Below, in pieces: positions 9,712 to 17,765 of a stretch of 64,000 nt of DNA. Every line of letters starts with the position of its first letter. The first letter of the stretch is position 1. Source of the stretch: Gracilimonas sp. Its GTDB lineage: Bacteria > Bacteroidota > Rhodothermia > Balneolales > Balneolaceae. The translations under genes were made by a program, and so were the position numbers. The notes beneath the pieces were generated by a model, which ran no database searches, was not told the DNA's origin, and saw only the letters and a list, made by a program, of their open reading frames with translations. The DNA lies in contig NZ_JAVJQO010000003.1 in assembly GCF_040218225.1 (NCBI RefSeq), positions 99,326 through 163,325 of the forward strand, given 5' to 3'.

Positions 9712-10134
9712 GACCATTTGAAGGTGGTCGATACCATCAACAACATATATCTCCCCTTCCTCCCTAAACCCAAGTTCATTATAATACTTTTTCAAAGCAG
9801 CCTGAGCCTCAATTCGAATAGGTCTTTTTTCACACAATGAAATGCCTTTTTTGATAAGTTTTGTTCCTAAGCCTGTTCCTCTGAATTCCGGATCTACGAC
9901 AATCCGTCCCAAATTTGCTTCCTTTTCATATTTCACCCCAAACGGAAAAACCCGTAAGTAAGCGCCGAGTTTACCGCCTTCATAAATCAAAAGATGGTTC
10001 GCCTTATTATCTGCCCCATCAATGTCCTCATAAAAACATTCTTGTTCTATTATAAAGACTCTTTGTCTGAGCCTGAACACATCTTGCAGTTGAGCTGAAC
10101 TGAGTTCTTCAAACGACTTATATACAAATTCCAT
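9703..10134 (-). CDS. ElaA-type GNAT N-acetyltransferase
   Basis: The 143-residue protein matches the ElaA branch of GNAT enzymes: LRQRVFIIEQECFYEDIDGA near the N-terminus, the acetyl-CoA loop GRIVVDPEFRGTGLGTKLI (about residues 75-94, R/Q-x-x-G-x-G/A), then AQAALKKYYNELGFREEGE and the end motif DGIDHLQM. It should acetylate an amine; the substrate of ElaA proteins is not established. It converges on the Hpt gene with a 9-bp overlap and has no obvious operon partner. Confidence 0.88.
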   Translation of the reverse strand: MEFVYKSFEELSSAQLQDVFRLRQRVFIIEQECFYEDIDGADNKANHLLIYEGGKLGAYLRVFPFGVKYEKEANLGRIVVDPEFRGTGLGTKLIKKGISLCEKRPIRIEAQAALKKYYNELGFREEGEIYVVDGIDHLQMVLA

Positions 10135-10214
10135 ACCATCTATTTTTGAATTAATGTAACCATTTTGTCATCAGGTTCGTACAGCAAAGCCACTTTTAAC
10201 AAAATTCCACCATT

Positions 10215-10544
10215 ATGATCTGGGCCTGGTTATTGAATAGTGTCTCCATATATGCTACCGCAAGCTTACTGAAAGGAGTTGAAATTAAAAACTTTTGGAG
10301 TGCTATTTTTGTAGCGGCTCTGCTTGCCATCATCAATGTTTTGGTGAAACCGATTTTACTGATCCTTAGCTTGCCAATCACCATTCTAACTTTCGGACTT
10401 TTTGTTTGGGTGATTAACGCAGCCTTAATTATGTTGGTTGATGCTATGGTAGAAGGATTTAAAGTAAAAAGCTTTGGTTGGGCACTCGCTTTCGGTTTGG
10501 TTATGTCTATGATTAGCTGGGCGTTGTTTAAGCTTTTTGGCTAA
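10215..10544 (+). CDS. small membrane protein, phage-holin-4-superfamily (YvlD-like)
   Basis: The 109-residue protein is almost entirely four membrane spans (about residues 3-20, 28-48, 52-78 and 86-107) with the motif AIFVAALLAIINVLVKPILL seen in the YvlD/DUF-type holin-4 family. Despite the family name, chromosomal members are not phage holins; the Bacillus subtilis relative is linked to envelope stress. No phage genes are present here. The gene stands alone and ends at a hairpin terminator shared with the convergent dehydrogenase. Confidence 0.8.
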   Translation: MIWAWLLNSVSIYATASLLKGVEIKNFWSAIFVAALLAIINVLVKPILLILSLPITILTFGLFVWVINAALIMLVDAMVEGFKVKSFGWALAFGLVMSMISWALFKLFG

Positions 10545-10580
10545 AAAAAATAACGCTTTTACCAGTCCCTGTATAAAATA

Positions 10581-10608
10581 AAAAAGGCTGCTATAAAGCA
10601 GCCTTTTT
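10581..10608. terminator. bidirectional rho-independent terminator
   Basis: An 11-bp perfect stem pairs 10581-10591 (AAAAAGGCTGC) with 10598-10608 (GCAGCCTTTTT) around a TATAAA loop. A-rich and T-rich flanks on both sides let it stop transcription of the membrane-protein gene (plus strand) and of the convergent dehydrogenase gene (minus strand). Confidence 0.85.
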
Positions 10609-10631
10609 GTATAATATTGAAATGTATTCAA

Positions 10632-11642
10632 TCAAATATTGTCACACACTGCCTGTGTAAATGTTGAGGTTGTTCCTTCACCTCCGATATCCGGAGTGCA
10701 ATACACCTTTTTCTCAACAAGGGTTTTATAAACAGCCTTTCGGATGTTCTCAGCTACCTGCTTCTGGTCAATATGCTCCAACATCATGAGAGAAGAAAAC
10801 AAAAGCGCCATTGGGTTTGCGATATTCTTTCCAACTATATCTGGAGCAGAACCATGTACCGCTTCAAACATAGCTGCATCATCACCAATATTGGCTGCAC
10901 CGGTTACTCCAAGTCCACCAACTAAACCTGATGCCAAATCAGATAAAATATCTCCAAACAAATTGGTGGTAACTACCACGTCAAATTGCTGAGGCTTGAG
11001 TACCATTTGCATCGCCATGTTATCAACAATCAGGTCCTGAAACTCAATTTCATCGTAATCCTTGGCAACCCTTTTCCCAACTTCTAAGAATAATCCTGTT
11101 GTTAGCTTTAGAATATTGGCTTTATGAACCAGGGTGACCTTCTTACGTTCATTCTTAACGGCATATTCAAAAGCAGCGCGGATTATTTTTTCACTCGCCT
11201 CTTCTGTTACAACTGCAATGGCCTCTGCATGCTTTTTGTTATCAGCCTCTTCTTTCCACTCTTCTTTTCCAATGTAAAGGCCCTGAGTATTTTCCCGGAA
11301 AAGCACCATATCCACTCCGCGAAACGGGCTATCAATACTTGGCAGGGTACGGGCAGGCCTGATATTACTGTATAAGTTGAATTTTTGACGAAGAGCCACA
11401 TTCACTGATCTAAAACCAGAACCTACAGGCGTAGTAAGAGGTCCTTTTAAGGATATTCTATGTTCGTCCAGAGCTTCAATAGTCTCTTCGGGAAGTGGGT
11501 TCCCAGAATCTTCGTAGGCCTTTAATCCAGCTGAGCATTCAATCCAGTTAATTTCAGCTCCGGCTTCTTTCAGAATAGTAGTTACGGAATTAGTAATCTC
11601 CGACCCGATTCCATCACCGGGAATTAAAACAACATTTTTCAT
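10632..11642 (-). CDS. NAD-dependent isocitrate/isopropylmalate dehydrogenase family protein
   Basis: The 336-residue beta-decarboxylating dehydrogenase shows IPGDGIGSEI at the N-terminus, the substrate loop SVNVALRQKFNLYSNIRPAR, RENTQGLYIGKEEW, the catalytic Lys region VTLVHKANILK, DNMAMQMVLKPQQFDVVVT and GAANIGDDAAMFEAVHGSAPDI. Length and the GFRSVNVALR loop favour an NAD-type isocitrate dehydrogenase of the TCA cycle over LeuB, and no leucine genes are nearby. Homoisocitrate or tartrate dehydrogenase remain possible. It is followed by the shared terminator at 10581-10608. Confidence 0.85.
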   Translation of the reverse strand: MKNVVLIPGDGIGSEITNSVTTILKEAGAEINWIECSAGLKAYEDSGNPLPEETIEALDEHRISLKGPLTTPVGSGFRSVNVALRQKFNLYSNIRPARTLPSIDSPFRGVDMVLFRENTQGLYIGKEEWKEEADNKKHAEAIAVVTEEASEKIIRAAFEYAVKNERKKVTLVHKANILKLTTGLFLEVGKRVAKDYDEIEFQDLIVDNMAMQMVLKPQQFDVVVTTNLFGDILSDLASGLVGGLGVTGAANIGDDAAMFEAVHGSAPDIVGKNIANPMALLFSSLMMLEHIDQKQVAENIRKAVYKTLVEKKVYCTPDIGGEGTTSTFTQAVCDNI

Positions 11643-11732
11643 TTATTGATAGGTGTTTGTCTTCAAAATTTTCGAATGCTAAATATACCGATATAAACTC
11701 CCAAATGTGAGTTTAGGTTCATTTTCAAATTG

Positions 11733-12866
11733 TTAGTTTTCGTATGTAACCCGATAAATTTTATTACCATCATCATCAGATATAAGGATAGATCCATCCT
11801 TTAACTGAAGCAGGGCAACCGGACGTCCCCGCACATCTTCTTCACCTTGCAACCATCCATCAATAAATGGTTCATATGATATTGGATTACCACTTTTATC
11901 GAATTTCACCATCGTAACCCGATACCCAATTTTCTCGCTGCGATTCCAGCTTCCGTGCTCGGCAATAAACGCCTGATTTTTGTAGGATTCAGGAAACATC
12001 TCACCTGTATAGAACATCACTCCTAAAGGTGCAACATGTGGACCTAACTCACGAACCGGAGTTTTAAATTCCGTATCCATTTGCTTTCCGGTTTCTCCAA
12101 ATTCAGGGTCCCAAACATCATTGGCATGAAGAAAAGGAAACCCAAAGTGCTGCCCCTCTTCAGTTAGTTCATTTAGTTCCCCGGGTGGCAGGTCATCCCC
12201 CATCCAGTCGCGATTATTGTCTGTAAACCATAGATTTCCGGTTTCAGGATGCCACGTAAAACCAACTGTATTCCGGATTCCCTGAGCAATAATCTCCCGA
12301 CCAGAACCATCCGGGTTTATTCGTGTGAGAGATGCAAAAATCGGGTTCTCTTCATTACAAACATTACAAGGGGCTCCAACGGGTACATACAACTTTTCAT
12401 CTGGACCAAAGGCAATGTGCTTCCATCCATGGTGACCTTCTGTAGGATAATCATCTGTTACTAAAACCGGTTCAGGCGAGTATTTATAATTGTTATCAAT
12501 GTCATCAAAGCGCCAGATTTTACTGACTTCAGCCACGTACAAATCGCCGTCTTTTAAACCTACCCCGTTCGGTAAGCGAAGGCCAGAAGCAATGGTATAA
12601 ATGGTGTCTGCCCTAAAATCATTATCCCGGTCTACAACTGCATGAACTCTGCCATCTCTCCGTGTACCTACATAAAGAATGCCGTTTTCACTCATTGCCA
12701 TTTGCCGGGCATTAGGCACACTATCAGCGTAAATGCTAACCTTAAACCCTGCAGGAGCTTCCAGGTAACCAAGTGAAATTGAAGTATCTGATTTCTGTTC
12801 AGAGGAACGTTCTGAGCTACAGGAGAGCAACAAAAACAGACTGATCAGTAAAGGTAAATATCGCAT
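11733..12866 (-). CDS. PQQ-type sorbosone/glucose dehydrogenase-like beta-propeller lipoprotein
   Basis: The 377-residue protein has a lipoprotein signal (LISLFLLLSCSSE) and a six-bladed propeller of the soluble glucose/sorbosone dehydrogenase family: APAGFKVSIYADSVPNARQM, YVGTRRDGRVHAVVD, LRLPNGVGLKDGDLYVAEV, the calcium/PQQ-type segment EGHHGWKHIAFGPDEKLYVP and IRNTVGFTWHPETGNLWFTDN. It would oxidise a sugar or aldehyde on the periplasmic side using PQQ, if the cofactor is available. Many family members have no proven substrate. It lies 90 bp upstream of the dehydrogenase gene on the same strand. Confidence 0.85.
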   Translation of the reverse strand: MRYLPLLISLFLLLSCSSERSSEQKSDTSISLGYLEAPAGFKVSIYADSVPNARQMAMSENGILYVGTRRDGRVHAVVDRDNDFRADTIYTIASGLRLPNGVGLKDGDLYVAEVSKIWRFDDIDNNYKYSPEPVLVTDDYPTEGHHGWKHIAFGPDEKLYVPVGAPCNVCNEENPIFASLTRINPDGSGREIIAQGIRNTVGFTWHPETGNLWFTDNNRDWMGDDLPPGELNELTEEGQHFGFPFLHANDVWDPEFGETGKQMDTEFKTPVRELGPHVAPLGVMFYTGEMFPESYKNQAFIAEHGSWNRSEKIGYRVTMVKFDKSGNPISYEPFIDGWLQGEEDVRGRPVALLQLKDGSILISDDDGNKIYRVTYEN

Positions 12867-13006
12867 AAGAATGTACTTTGTTTTATTTGCCTAAAGGAAT
12901 CATAACTGTTTTTTAAACACAAATTGTTTTCTGGTTTCCTGCGATTTTTTACAATCATCCTTTGGAATGAAAACAAGCTATTTCAGTTTATACTCCACAA
13001 AAGCCT

Positions 13007-14431
13007 ATGAAAAGATCCCTTATCTGGTTTCGAAATGATCTCCGGCTTCATGATAATGAAGCTTTGGCTAAAGCTTCACAAGCTGATGAGATCTTACCCG
13101 TATACATTTTTGATCCCCGGCATTATGGGACTACTTCTTTCGGTTTTCCAAAAACCGGTTCACACCGTGCCAAATTTCTACTGGAATCTTTAGACAACCT
13201 TAAATCAAATCTGATAAGTCATAATCTTAATTTAGCTATCAGGATAGGTAAGCCGGAAGAAATCTTACCTGATGTAATCGAAAAGCATGGCATTGACCTG
13301 TTATTTGCCCATAAGGAAATTACCCGTGAAGAAATTGATGTTGAAGAAAAGATCAAACAATCTGTTGGAGATAAACTGAATTTTGTTTGGGGAAGCACTC
13401 TATTTCATATCAATGATATTCCATTCACTAAAAATGAGATTCCCGATATTTTTACCCAGTTTCGAAAGAAAACTGAAAAGCAGTCAGAGGCTCGAAAAGA
13501 GTTGGGTTTTCGAAAGGACGTGAAACTGATTCCTGATGTTGAAACAGAATCCCTCCCTTCCCTAAAAGAACTGGGTCTGAAAGCTACACCAAAGGATGAT
13601 CGCGCAGTCTTGAACTTTAAAGGTGGAGAAGACGAAGCACTAAAAAGGCTGGAAGAATATTTCTGGAATCAGGATCAATTGAAGAATTACAAGTATACCC
13701 GGAATGGTTTACTTGGTGCAGATTATTCGTCAAAGTTTTCACCCTGGCTGGCAAATGGGGCCTTATCACCGCGAAGGATTTATTGGGAAGTAAAAAGGTA
13801 TGAGGAAGAAAGACAAAGTAATATCTCCACCTATTGGATGATCTTTGAACTTATTTGGAGAGACTACTTTCGGTTCTCAGCATGGAAGAATGGCGATCGT
13901 TTATTCTTTGCACCTGGCATACAAGGTAAAGACAGAAGCTGGAGGACTGATCCTAAAGATTTCAAAAAATGGGCTGAAGGTAACACCGGAATTCCTTTTA
14001 TTGATGCTAACATGCGTGAATTAAACGCTACAGGCTATATGAGCAATCGAGGTCGGCAAAATGTTGCCAGCTTTCTTGCTCAAAACCTGAATATCGATTG
14101 GCGGATGGGAGCTGAATATTTCGAATCGCTTTTACTTGATTACGATCCATGTAGCAATTATGGAAACTGGGCTTATAATTCTACAGTTGGTCATGATCCG
14201 AGAAATCGATATTTCAATATTATTAATCAGGCTCAGAAGTATGACAAAAAGGGCGAATATACAAGGAACTGGCTGCCTGAATTAGAAAAAGTACCTGAAG
14301 AATTTATTCATGAGCCTTATAAAATGAATCCCGAACAACAAACGTTATATTCCGTAGAGATTGGAAAATCTTATCCAAAGCCTATGATAAACCTTGAGGA
14401 AAGTTATGAAGAAATCAAAGCAAGAGAATAA
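13007..14431 (+). CDS. DASH-type cryptochrome / photolyase
   Basis: The 474-residue flavoprotein opens with WFRNDLRLHDNEAL and continues YIFDPRHYGTTSFGFPKTG and HRAKFLLESL, the antenna-domain pattern of cryptochrome DASH. The C-terminal FAD domain contains FELIWRDYFRFSAWKNGDRL, FIDANMRELNATGYMSNRGR, QNVASFLAQNLNIDWRMGAE and DPCSNYGNWAY. Family members repair cyclobutane pyrimidine dimers, preferentially in single-stranded DNA, with blue light and may also act as sensors. Two short genes follow on the same strand with overlapping ends, the second a DUF2256 gene, a family often found beside photolyases. Confidence 0.95.
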   Translation: MKRSLIWFRNDLRLHDNEALAKASQADEILPVYIFDPRHYGTTSFGFPKTGSHRAKFLLESLDNLKSNLISHNLNLAIRIGKPEEILPDVIEKHGIDLLFAHKEITREEIDVEEKIKQSVGDKLNFVWGSTLFHINDIPFTKNEIPDIFTQFRKKTEKQSEARKELGFRKDVKLIPDVETESLPSLKELGLKATPKDDRAVLNFKGGEDEALKRLEEYFWNQDQLKNYKYTRNGLLGADYSSKFSPWLANGALSPRRIYWEVKRYEEERQSNISTYWMIFELIWRDYFRFSAWKNGDRLFFAPGIQGKDRSWRTDPKDFKKWAEGNTGIPFIDANMRELNATGYMSNRGRQNVASFLAQNLNIDWRMGAEYFESLLLDYDPCSNYGNWAYNSTVGHDPRNRYFNIINQAQKYDKKGEYTRNWLPELEKVPEEFIHEPYKMNPEQQTLYSVEIGKSYPKPMINLEESYEEIKARE

Positions 14432-14672
14432 AGGTCGTATTCTTCCGATGAAGAAAAAGAGAGGAAGAGGTGAATCTGTTTCCCCAACAGAAGTAACCAA
14501 AGACCTATTCACTGACATTTGGAAAGACCATGTTGATGAAGTTCGAACCATGGCTGGTGAACTTCAAAGTGAGAAACTAGCAAGCCTTAAAAGAAAAGCT
14601 AAATCTGTATCTGAAGTTTTAAATAAAGCGAAAGGTCCCGCCAGACTATCTTTGTTTAAAAGTAATGAGTAA
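14406..14672 (+). CDS. basic small protein overlapping the cryptochrome gene, unrecognised
   Basis: I choose the ATG at 14406, which follows a good ribosome-binding sequence (GAGGAAAG, 4 bp away) inside the cryptochrome 3' end; a TTG 12 bp upstream is less likely. The 88-residue product has a very basic head (KKSKQENKGRILPMKKKRGR) and a helical tail (TDIWKDHVDEVRTMAGELQS). I do not recognise a family. It overlaps the cryptochrome gene by 26 bp and the DUF2256 frame by 8 bp, so the three are probably translated together. The basic head suggests nucleic-acid contact, which is inference. Confidence 0.65.
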   Translation: MKKSKQENKGRILPMKKKRGRGESVSPTEVTKDLFTDIWKDHVDEVRTMAGELQSEKLASLKRKAKSVSEVLNKAKGPARLSLFKSNE

Positions 14673-14808
14673 AGCGGTTAAGAAATCGGATTTCCCTGAA
14701 AAGATATGCCCGGTCTGTAACCGTCCTTTCAAATGACGCAAAAAATGGGAAGATGATTGGCAGCATGTGAAATACTGCAGCGAGCGTTGCCGAAGAAATA
14801 AAAACTAA
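14665..14808 (+). pseudogene. DUF2256 zinc-ribbon protein interrupted by in-frame TGA
   Basis: The frame reads MSKAVKKSDFPEKICPVCNR, then PFK, then TGA at 14734-14736, then RKKWEDDWQHVKYCSERCRR, ending NKN and TAA at 14806. DUF2256 proteins have CPVC-x-RPF-x-W-RKKW-x-x-x-W-x-x-V-x-YCSxRCR, so the TGA stands exactly where the conserved Trp (TGG) is expected. Everything after the stop is intact, including two of the four zinc-ligand Cys. The gene overlaps the preceding frame by 8 bp (ATGAGTAA) and the convergent SDR gene by 4 bp. Explanations are a recent nonsense mutation, a sequencing error, or read-through (the following C makes TGA leaky). Confidence 0.8.
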
Positions 14809-15521
14809 ATTCGATCCCAAAGCCATTCCGGAACCAATTTCGCGACCCATGCTAGTAGCTGCCAGCGCTTGGTTACATATACATAATTTTTCTTCTTCTC
14901 TATCCCGCTTATCATCTGCTGAACGGCCTTCTCTACTGGTGCAACCCAAAACATTCCACGAGCCCTCTCTGTCATTTCCGTCCAGACATAGCCCGGTCTG
15001 ATTTCAGTGACCGTAATATCTGCATCCATCCGCTTCGCCTTCTGACGGTATCCTTTCATATAGTTTGAAATAAAATGCTTTGAAGCGGTGTATGCTGCAG
15101 CTCTGTGATGGGCCAGCAAAGCGGCCATGGACGACATCCCCACAATTTGTCCCCTTTCCTGATTTTTGAAATAATCTAAAGCGAAGTGGCAACCATGAGC
15201 AAAGGCCAGTGCATTAACCTCAATCAATTTTGATTCTGCTTCCCAGGGTGGCAACATTTGAATACGCCCTATTCCAGCATTCAGAATCATGATGTCCATT
15301 CCACCCATTTCTTCGATCAGACTATTATACACTTCTTCGGCTTTTTTGTGATCCGTTACATCCAGGGTTCTGATGTAGGCCAACTCCCCAATTTCATCCT
15401 TGAGTTCCTCCAACCTTTCTGTCCGCCGGCCCATCAAACCTACTTTGTGCCCTTTTATTGAGAGCTGAAGGGCAAGTTCTTTTCCAATTCCGGAGGTGGC
15501 GCCTGTAATCAGAATATTCAT
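14805..15521 (-). CDS. short-chain dehydrogenase/reductase (SDR)
   Basis: The 238-residue classical SDR has the NAD(P)-binding TGATSGIGKELA motif at residues 6-17, an Arg-Arg pair after beta-2 (GLMGRRTERLEEL) that favours NADPH, NAG in LNAGIGR, the active-site Ser in GMSSMAA, and the catalytic YTASK (Tyr and Lys). The substrate is unknown. It is the last gene of the minus-strand TolC-HlyD-DUF4956 unit: its start codon overlaps the TolC-like stop by 4 bp. SDR genes also commonly sit near cryptochrome/DUF2256 genes, so its functional tie could be to either side. Confidence 0.9.
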   Translation of the reverse strand: MNILITGATSGIGKELALQLSIKGHKVGLMGRRTERLEELKDEIGELAYIRTLDVTDHKKAEEVYNSLIEEMGGMDIMILNAGIGRIQMLPPWEAESKLIEVNALAFAHGCHFALDYFKNQERGQIVGMSSMAALLAHHRAAAYTASKHFISNYMKGYRQKAKRMDADITVTEIRPGYVWTEMTERARGMFWVAPVEKAVQQMISGIEKKKNYVYVTKRWQLLAWVAKLVPEWLWDRI

Positions 15522-16759
15522 TCTATAAGAATTAGATCTTGAGAAAGATAATTGGTTAATGGTGAATTTGTAAGTACATCATAAGTATAAAGAAAATCAA
15601 TAAACTGCGTTAAAACCCGGTATTTTGATTTCAAAATTAGTTCGTCCAGTTTAACAATGCCTTCCCGAAGGTCAAGAATAATAAGAGGATCGAACTCTTC
15701 ACTGTTAGCCAGATTAGTTGACATCGCTTTTAAGTTAAGCTCTTCTTTTTTCTTGATAATAAGCCTGTGCTGAGTGACGAGGTTTCTCAAGTGCTCATAT
15801 TCTCTGATTCTATTTATTGAGTCGCGGTATTGAATAAATTCAAACTCACCCTTTAGCTCAATTTCATCCAGCTTCCTTTCAGCAATCTGTGGCTTATTAT
15901 TTTTAAAAATCGGCAGCGTAACTCCTACCGAAAATCCATAATTCGATTTTCTATCGGTAAAAGGGAAATACTCCAATTGAGCATATCCAATATCAAAATC
16001 GGCTTTCTCTACTCTTCCCTCCTGACGTGCCACTTCTGCCTGTTGTGAGATAAGATCCAATTCCACAGATGAACGTGAACGCCCTGTTATTTCCCCGGAA
16101 ATATCTGCCAGGGTTTCCACATCAATGAGCGTGAAATCCTCCCAGTTTAAATTTCCCGTTTCAAGAATCAGTTCAATTTCAACTTGTGCCTGATTTAATT
16201 CTACAAAAGCCTCTTCCAACTTCTCTATGGCTTCAACCTGATCCAGTTTAGCCTCTGAATAATCCTTCCCGTCAAATAGCTCACTTTGCAAGTTGGTTTC
16301 CATGATACTTGCTTTTCGTGAAATGATATCCAGCCTTTGCTCTATCTGCTCTGTTAATTCCAGATTATAAAAATACTGTAATGCCAACTCATACCTTAAA
16401 AACATGTTCTCTTTGAACTCAAGCCTTTTCTGCAACTTTAGTTCTTCTCTGGTGGCATTGAACAACGCATTGTTGCGCCTGATCCTCCATGGATTTCCCG
16501 GACGGACCCGGATTGCATACTGCAGGTCTTCATACGTTTGTTCATCGTTCCCCATTCGAAGTTCAATTTCATCCACAGCAGGGTAACGATATTTTCGTGG
16601 CTTCAGAAAAGCAATTTGAGCATCATAATGAGACGTATTACGATCTTCAAACGCAGTCAATAAGAAATCTGAGACAGACTTTTGTGCTCTAACCTCAACA
16701 GAAAGGAAAAAGAATAAAGCTAAAGCTGCCCCTAGAAAAAAAGCCTTTTTTCTTCTCAT
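15518..16759 (-). CDS. TolC-family outer membrane efflux protein
   Basis: The 413-residue protein has a signal peptide (FFLGAALALFFFLSVEVRAQ) and long amphipathic helices rich in Glu, Gln, Leu and Asn, for example KASIMETNLQSELFDGKDYS and VEKADFDIGYAQLEYFPF. A strand-type segment NYGFSVGVTLPIFKNNKPQ matches the TolC beta-barrel transition. It would form the outer-membrane duct of a trans-envelope exporter. It overlaps the upstream HlyD-like gene by 4 bp and the downstream SDR by 4 bp, so translation is coupled. Sequence similarity to TolC is low, so the call leans partly on architecture and context. Confidence 0.78.
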   Translation of the reverse strand: MRRKKAFFLGAALALFFFLSVEVRAQKSVSDFLLTAFEDRNTSHYDAQIAFLKPRKYRYPAVDEIELRMGNDEQTYEDLQYAIRVRPGNPWRIRRNNALFNATREELKLQKRLEFKENMFLRYELALQYFYNLELTEQIEQRLDIISRKASIMETNLQSELFDGKDYSEAKLDQVEAIEKLEEAFVELNQAQVEIELILETGNLNWEDFTLIDVETLADISGEITGRSRSSVELDLISQQAEVARQEGRVEKADFDIGYAQLEYFPFTDRKSNYGFSVGVTLPIFKNNKPQIAERKLDEIELKGEFEFIQYRDSINRIREYEHLRNLVTQHRLIIKKKEELNLKAMSTNLANSEEFDPLIILDLREGIVKLDELILKSKYRVLTQFIDFLYTYDVLTNSPLTNYLSQDLILIE

Positions 16760-17751
16760 CGCACAATTATTTTCTCTCCCACGGGCAACTCATTATCCTC
16801 TGGTATTTCAATAAAAACTTCCAAACCAAAAGTTTGAATCGTAGTTGTTTTTTGGAGCACATCGGGCAGTAGAACTACCGATCCAAATCCTATGATTGAA
16901 CCTGTGGTTTCTAGCTCAGGATGTTCCATAGAGCGAACTGTAACTTTCTGCCCGAGTCTTTGGGTTCTGTCTTTTTTACCTACCAGATACCCCACAACAG
17001 ATGTAGGGTGTACCGGGTTAATGGAAATCAACGGGGTAAATTCCTGGACATGTTCGTTAGGTTTTATATACACATTTTCGACCACACCCGAAAAACTAGC
17101 GTATTTATTCAGGTTACGGTCTTCCTGAATTTTCCAGTTTAACTCCTGTTTTGCCAACTCTAGCTTAGCCTCTAATTGGGATTGATCAAAATTGTGATCT
17201 TGTTCTAAATCTGCTATTTGAATATTGACAGCTTCCAGCTCCAACTCTCCTTTCTGTTTTATAGACTTAATTTGAAGCTGAAGAGTGCCTAACGTATCGC
17301 TTCCAAAATTCCTGCTTTTATTTTCCAGTATAGAATCTGTGAGTGATCGGTTTAATTGAATTCTCCGCTGCAGGAGCTGAACTTCGTTATCGATTTCACT
17401 TTGAATGATTTTTTTCTGGGATTCTAATAATTCCCGCTCCGATTCCAGCAACTTTTGTTGTTCTTTTTTCTGGGACTCAAAAATCTCTATCTCTTTTCTA
17501 AGCCGCTGTATTTCCAGATTAAGCTGAGGGCTTTCCAGTTCTACTAATATTTCACCCGGCTTAACCGTTTGCCCTGGAACCACATGAGTAGCTTTAACGA
17601 TGGCTGGTTTCTCAATATTGATGTTATAAACTTTTGAGTAGGTAACCCCAACAAACGATTTGCTACCCTTGAAGTATTGAGAATTCACCGCAAAAAGCCC
17701 CGCAAAAAGGATGGCTATAAATAAGTAAAAGGAGTTTATTTGTTTAAGCAT
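16756..17751 (-). CDS. HlyD-like membrane fusion (periplasmic adaptor) protein
   Basis: The 331-residue protein has one N-terminal membrane anchor (FYLFIAILFAGLFAV, about residues 8-22). A lipoyl-like half motif follows (VVPGQTVKPGEILVELESP, about 58-76), then a long coiled-coil hairpin (about 80-215) and a second half with FSGVVENVYIKPNEHVQEFT and a beta-domain ending LPVGEKIIV. This is the standard adaptor order bridging an inner-membrane pump and TolC. No ABC, RND or MFS gene is adjacent; the neighbour 14 bp upstream is a DUF4956 membrane protein. It overlaps the TolC-like gene by 4 bp. Confidence 0.85.
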   Translation of the reverse strand: MLKQINSFYLFIAILFAGLFAVNSQYFKGSKSFVGVTYSKVYNINIEKPAIVKATHVVPGQTVKPGEILVELESPQLNLEIQRLRKEIEIFESQKKEQQKLLESERELLESQKKIIQSEIDNEVQLLQRRIQLNRSLTDSILENKSRNFGSDTLGTLQLQIKSIKQKGELELEAVNIQIADLEQDHNFDQSQLEAKLELAKQELNWKIQEDRNLNKYASFSGVVENVYIKPNEHVQEFTPLISINPVHPTSVVGYLVGKKDRTQRLGQKVTVRSMEHPELETTGSIIGFGSVVLLPDVLQKTTTIQTFGLEVFIEIPEDNELPVGEKIIVR

Positions 17752-17765
17752 GGCATCCTCCTTCC

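Noticed and set aside
10215..10544. Prophage remnant suggested by a holin-like gene
   Set aside because: No other phage gene, integrase or attachment site is near; chromosomal YvlD-like proteins commonly carry this label.
11694..11715. TAAACTC/GAGTTTA hairpin as a terminator after the sorbosone-dehydrogenase-like gene
   Set aside because: The 7-bp stem is AT-rich and has no T run on the minus strand, so it is too weak to call.
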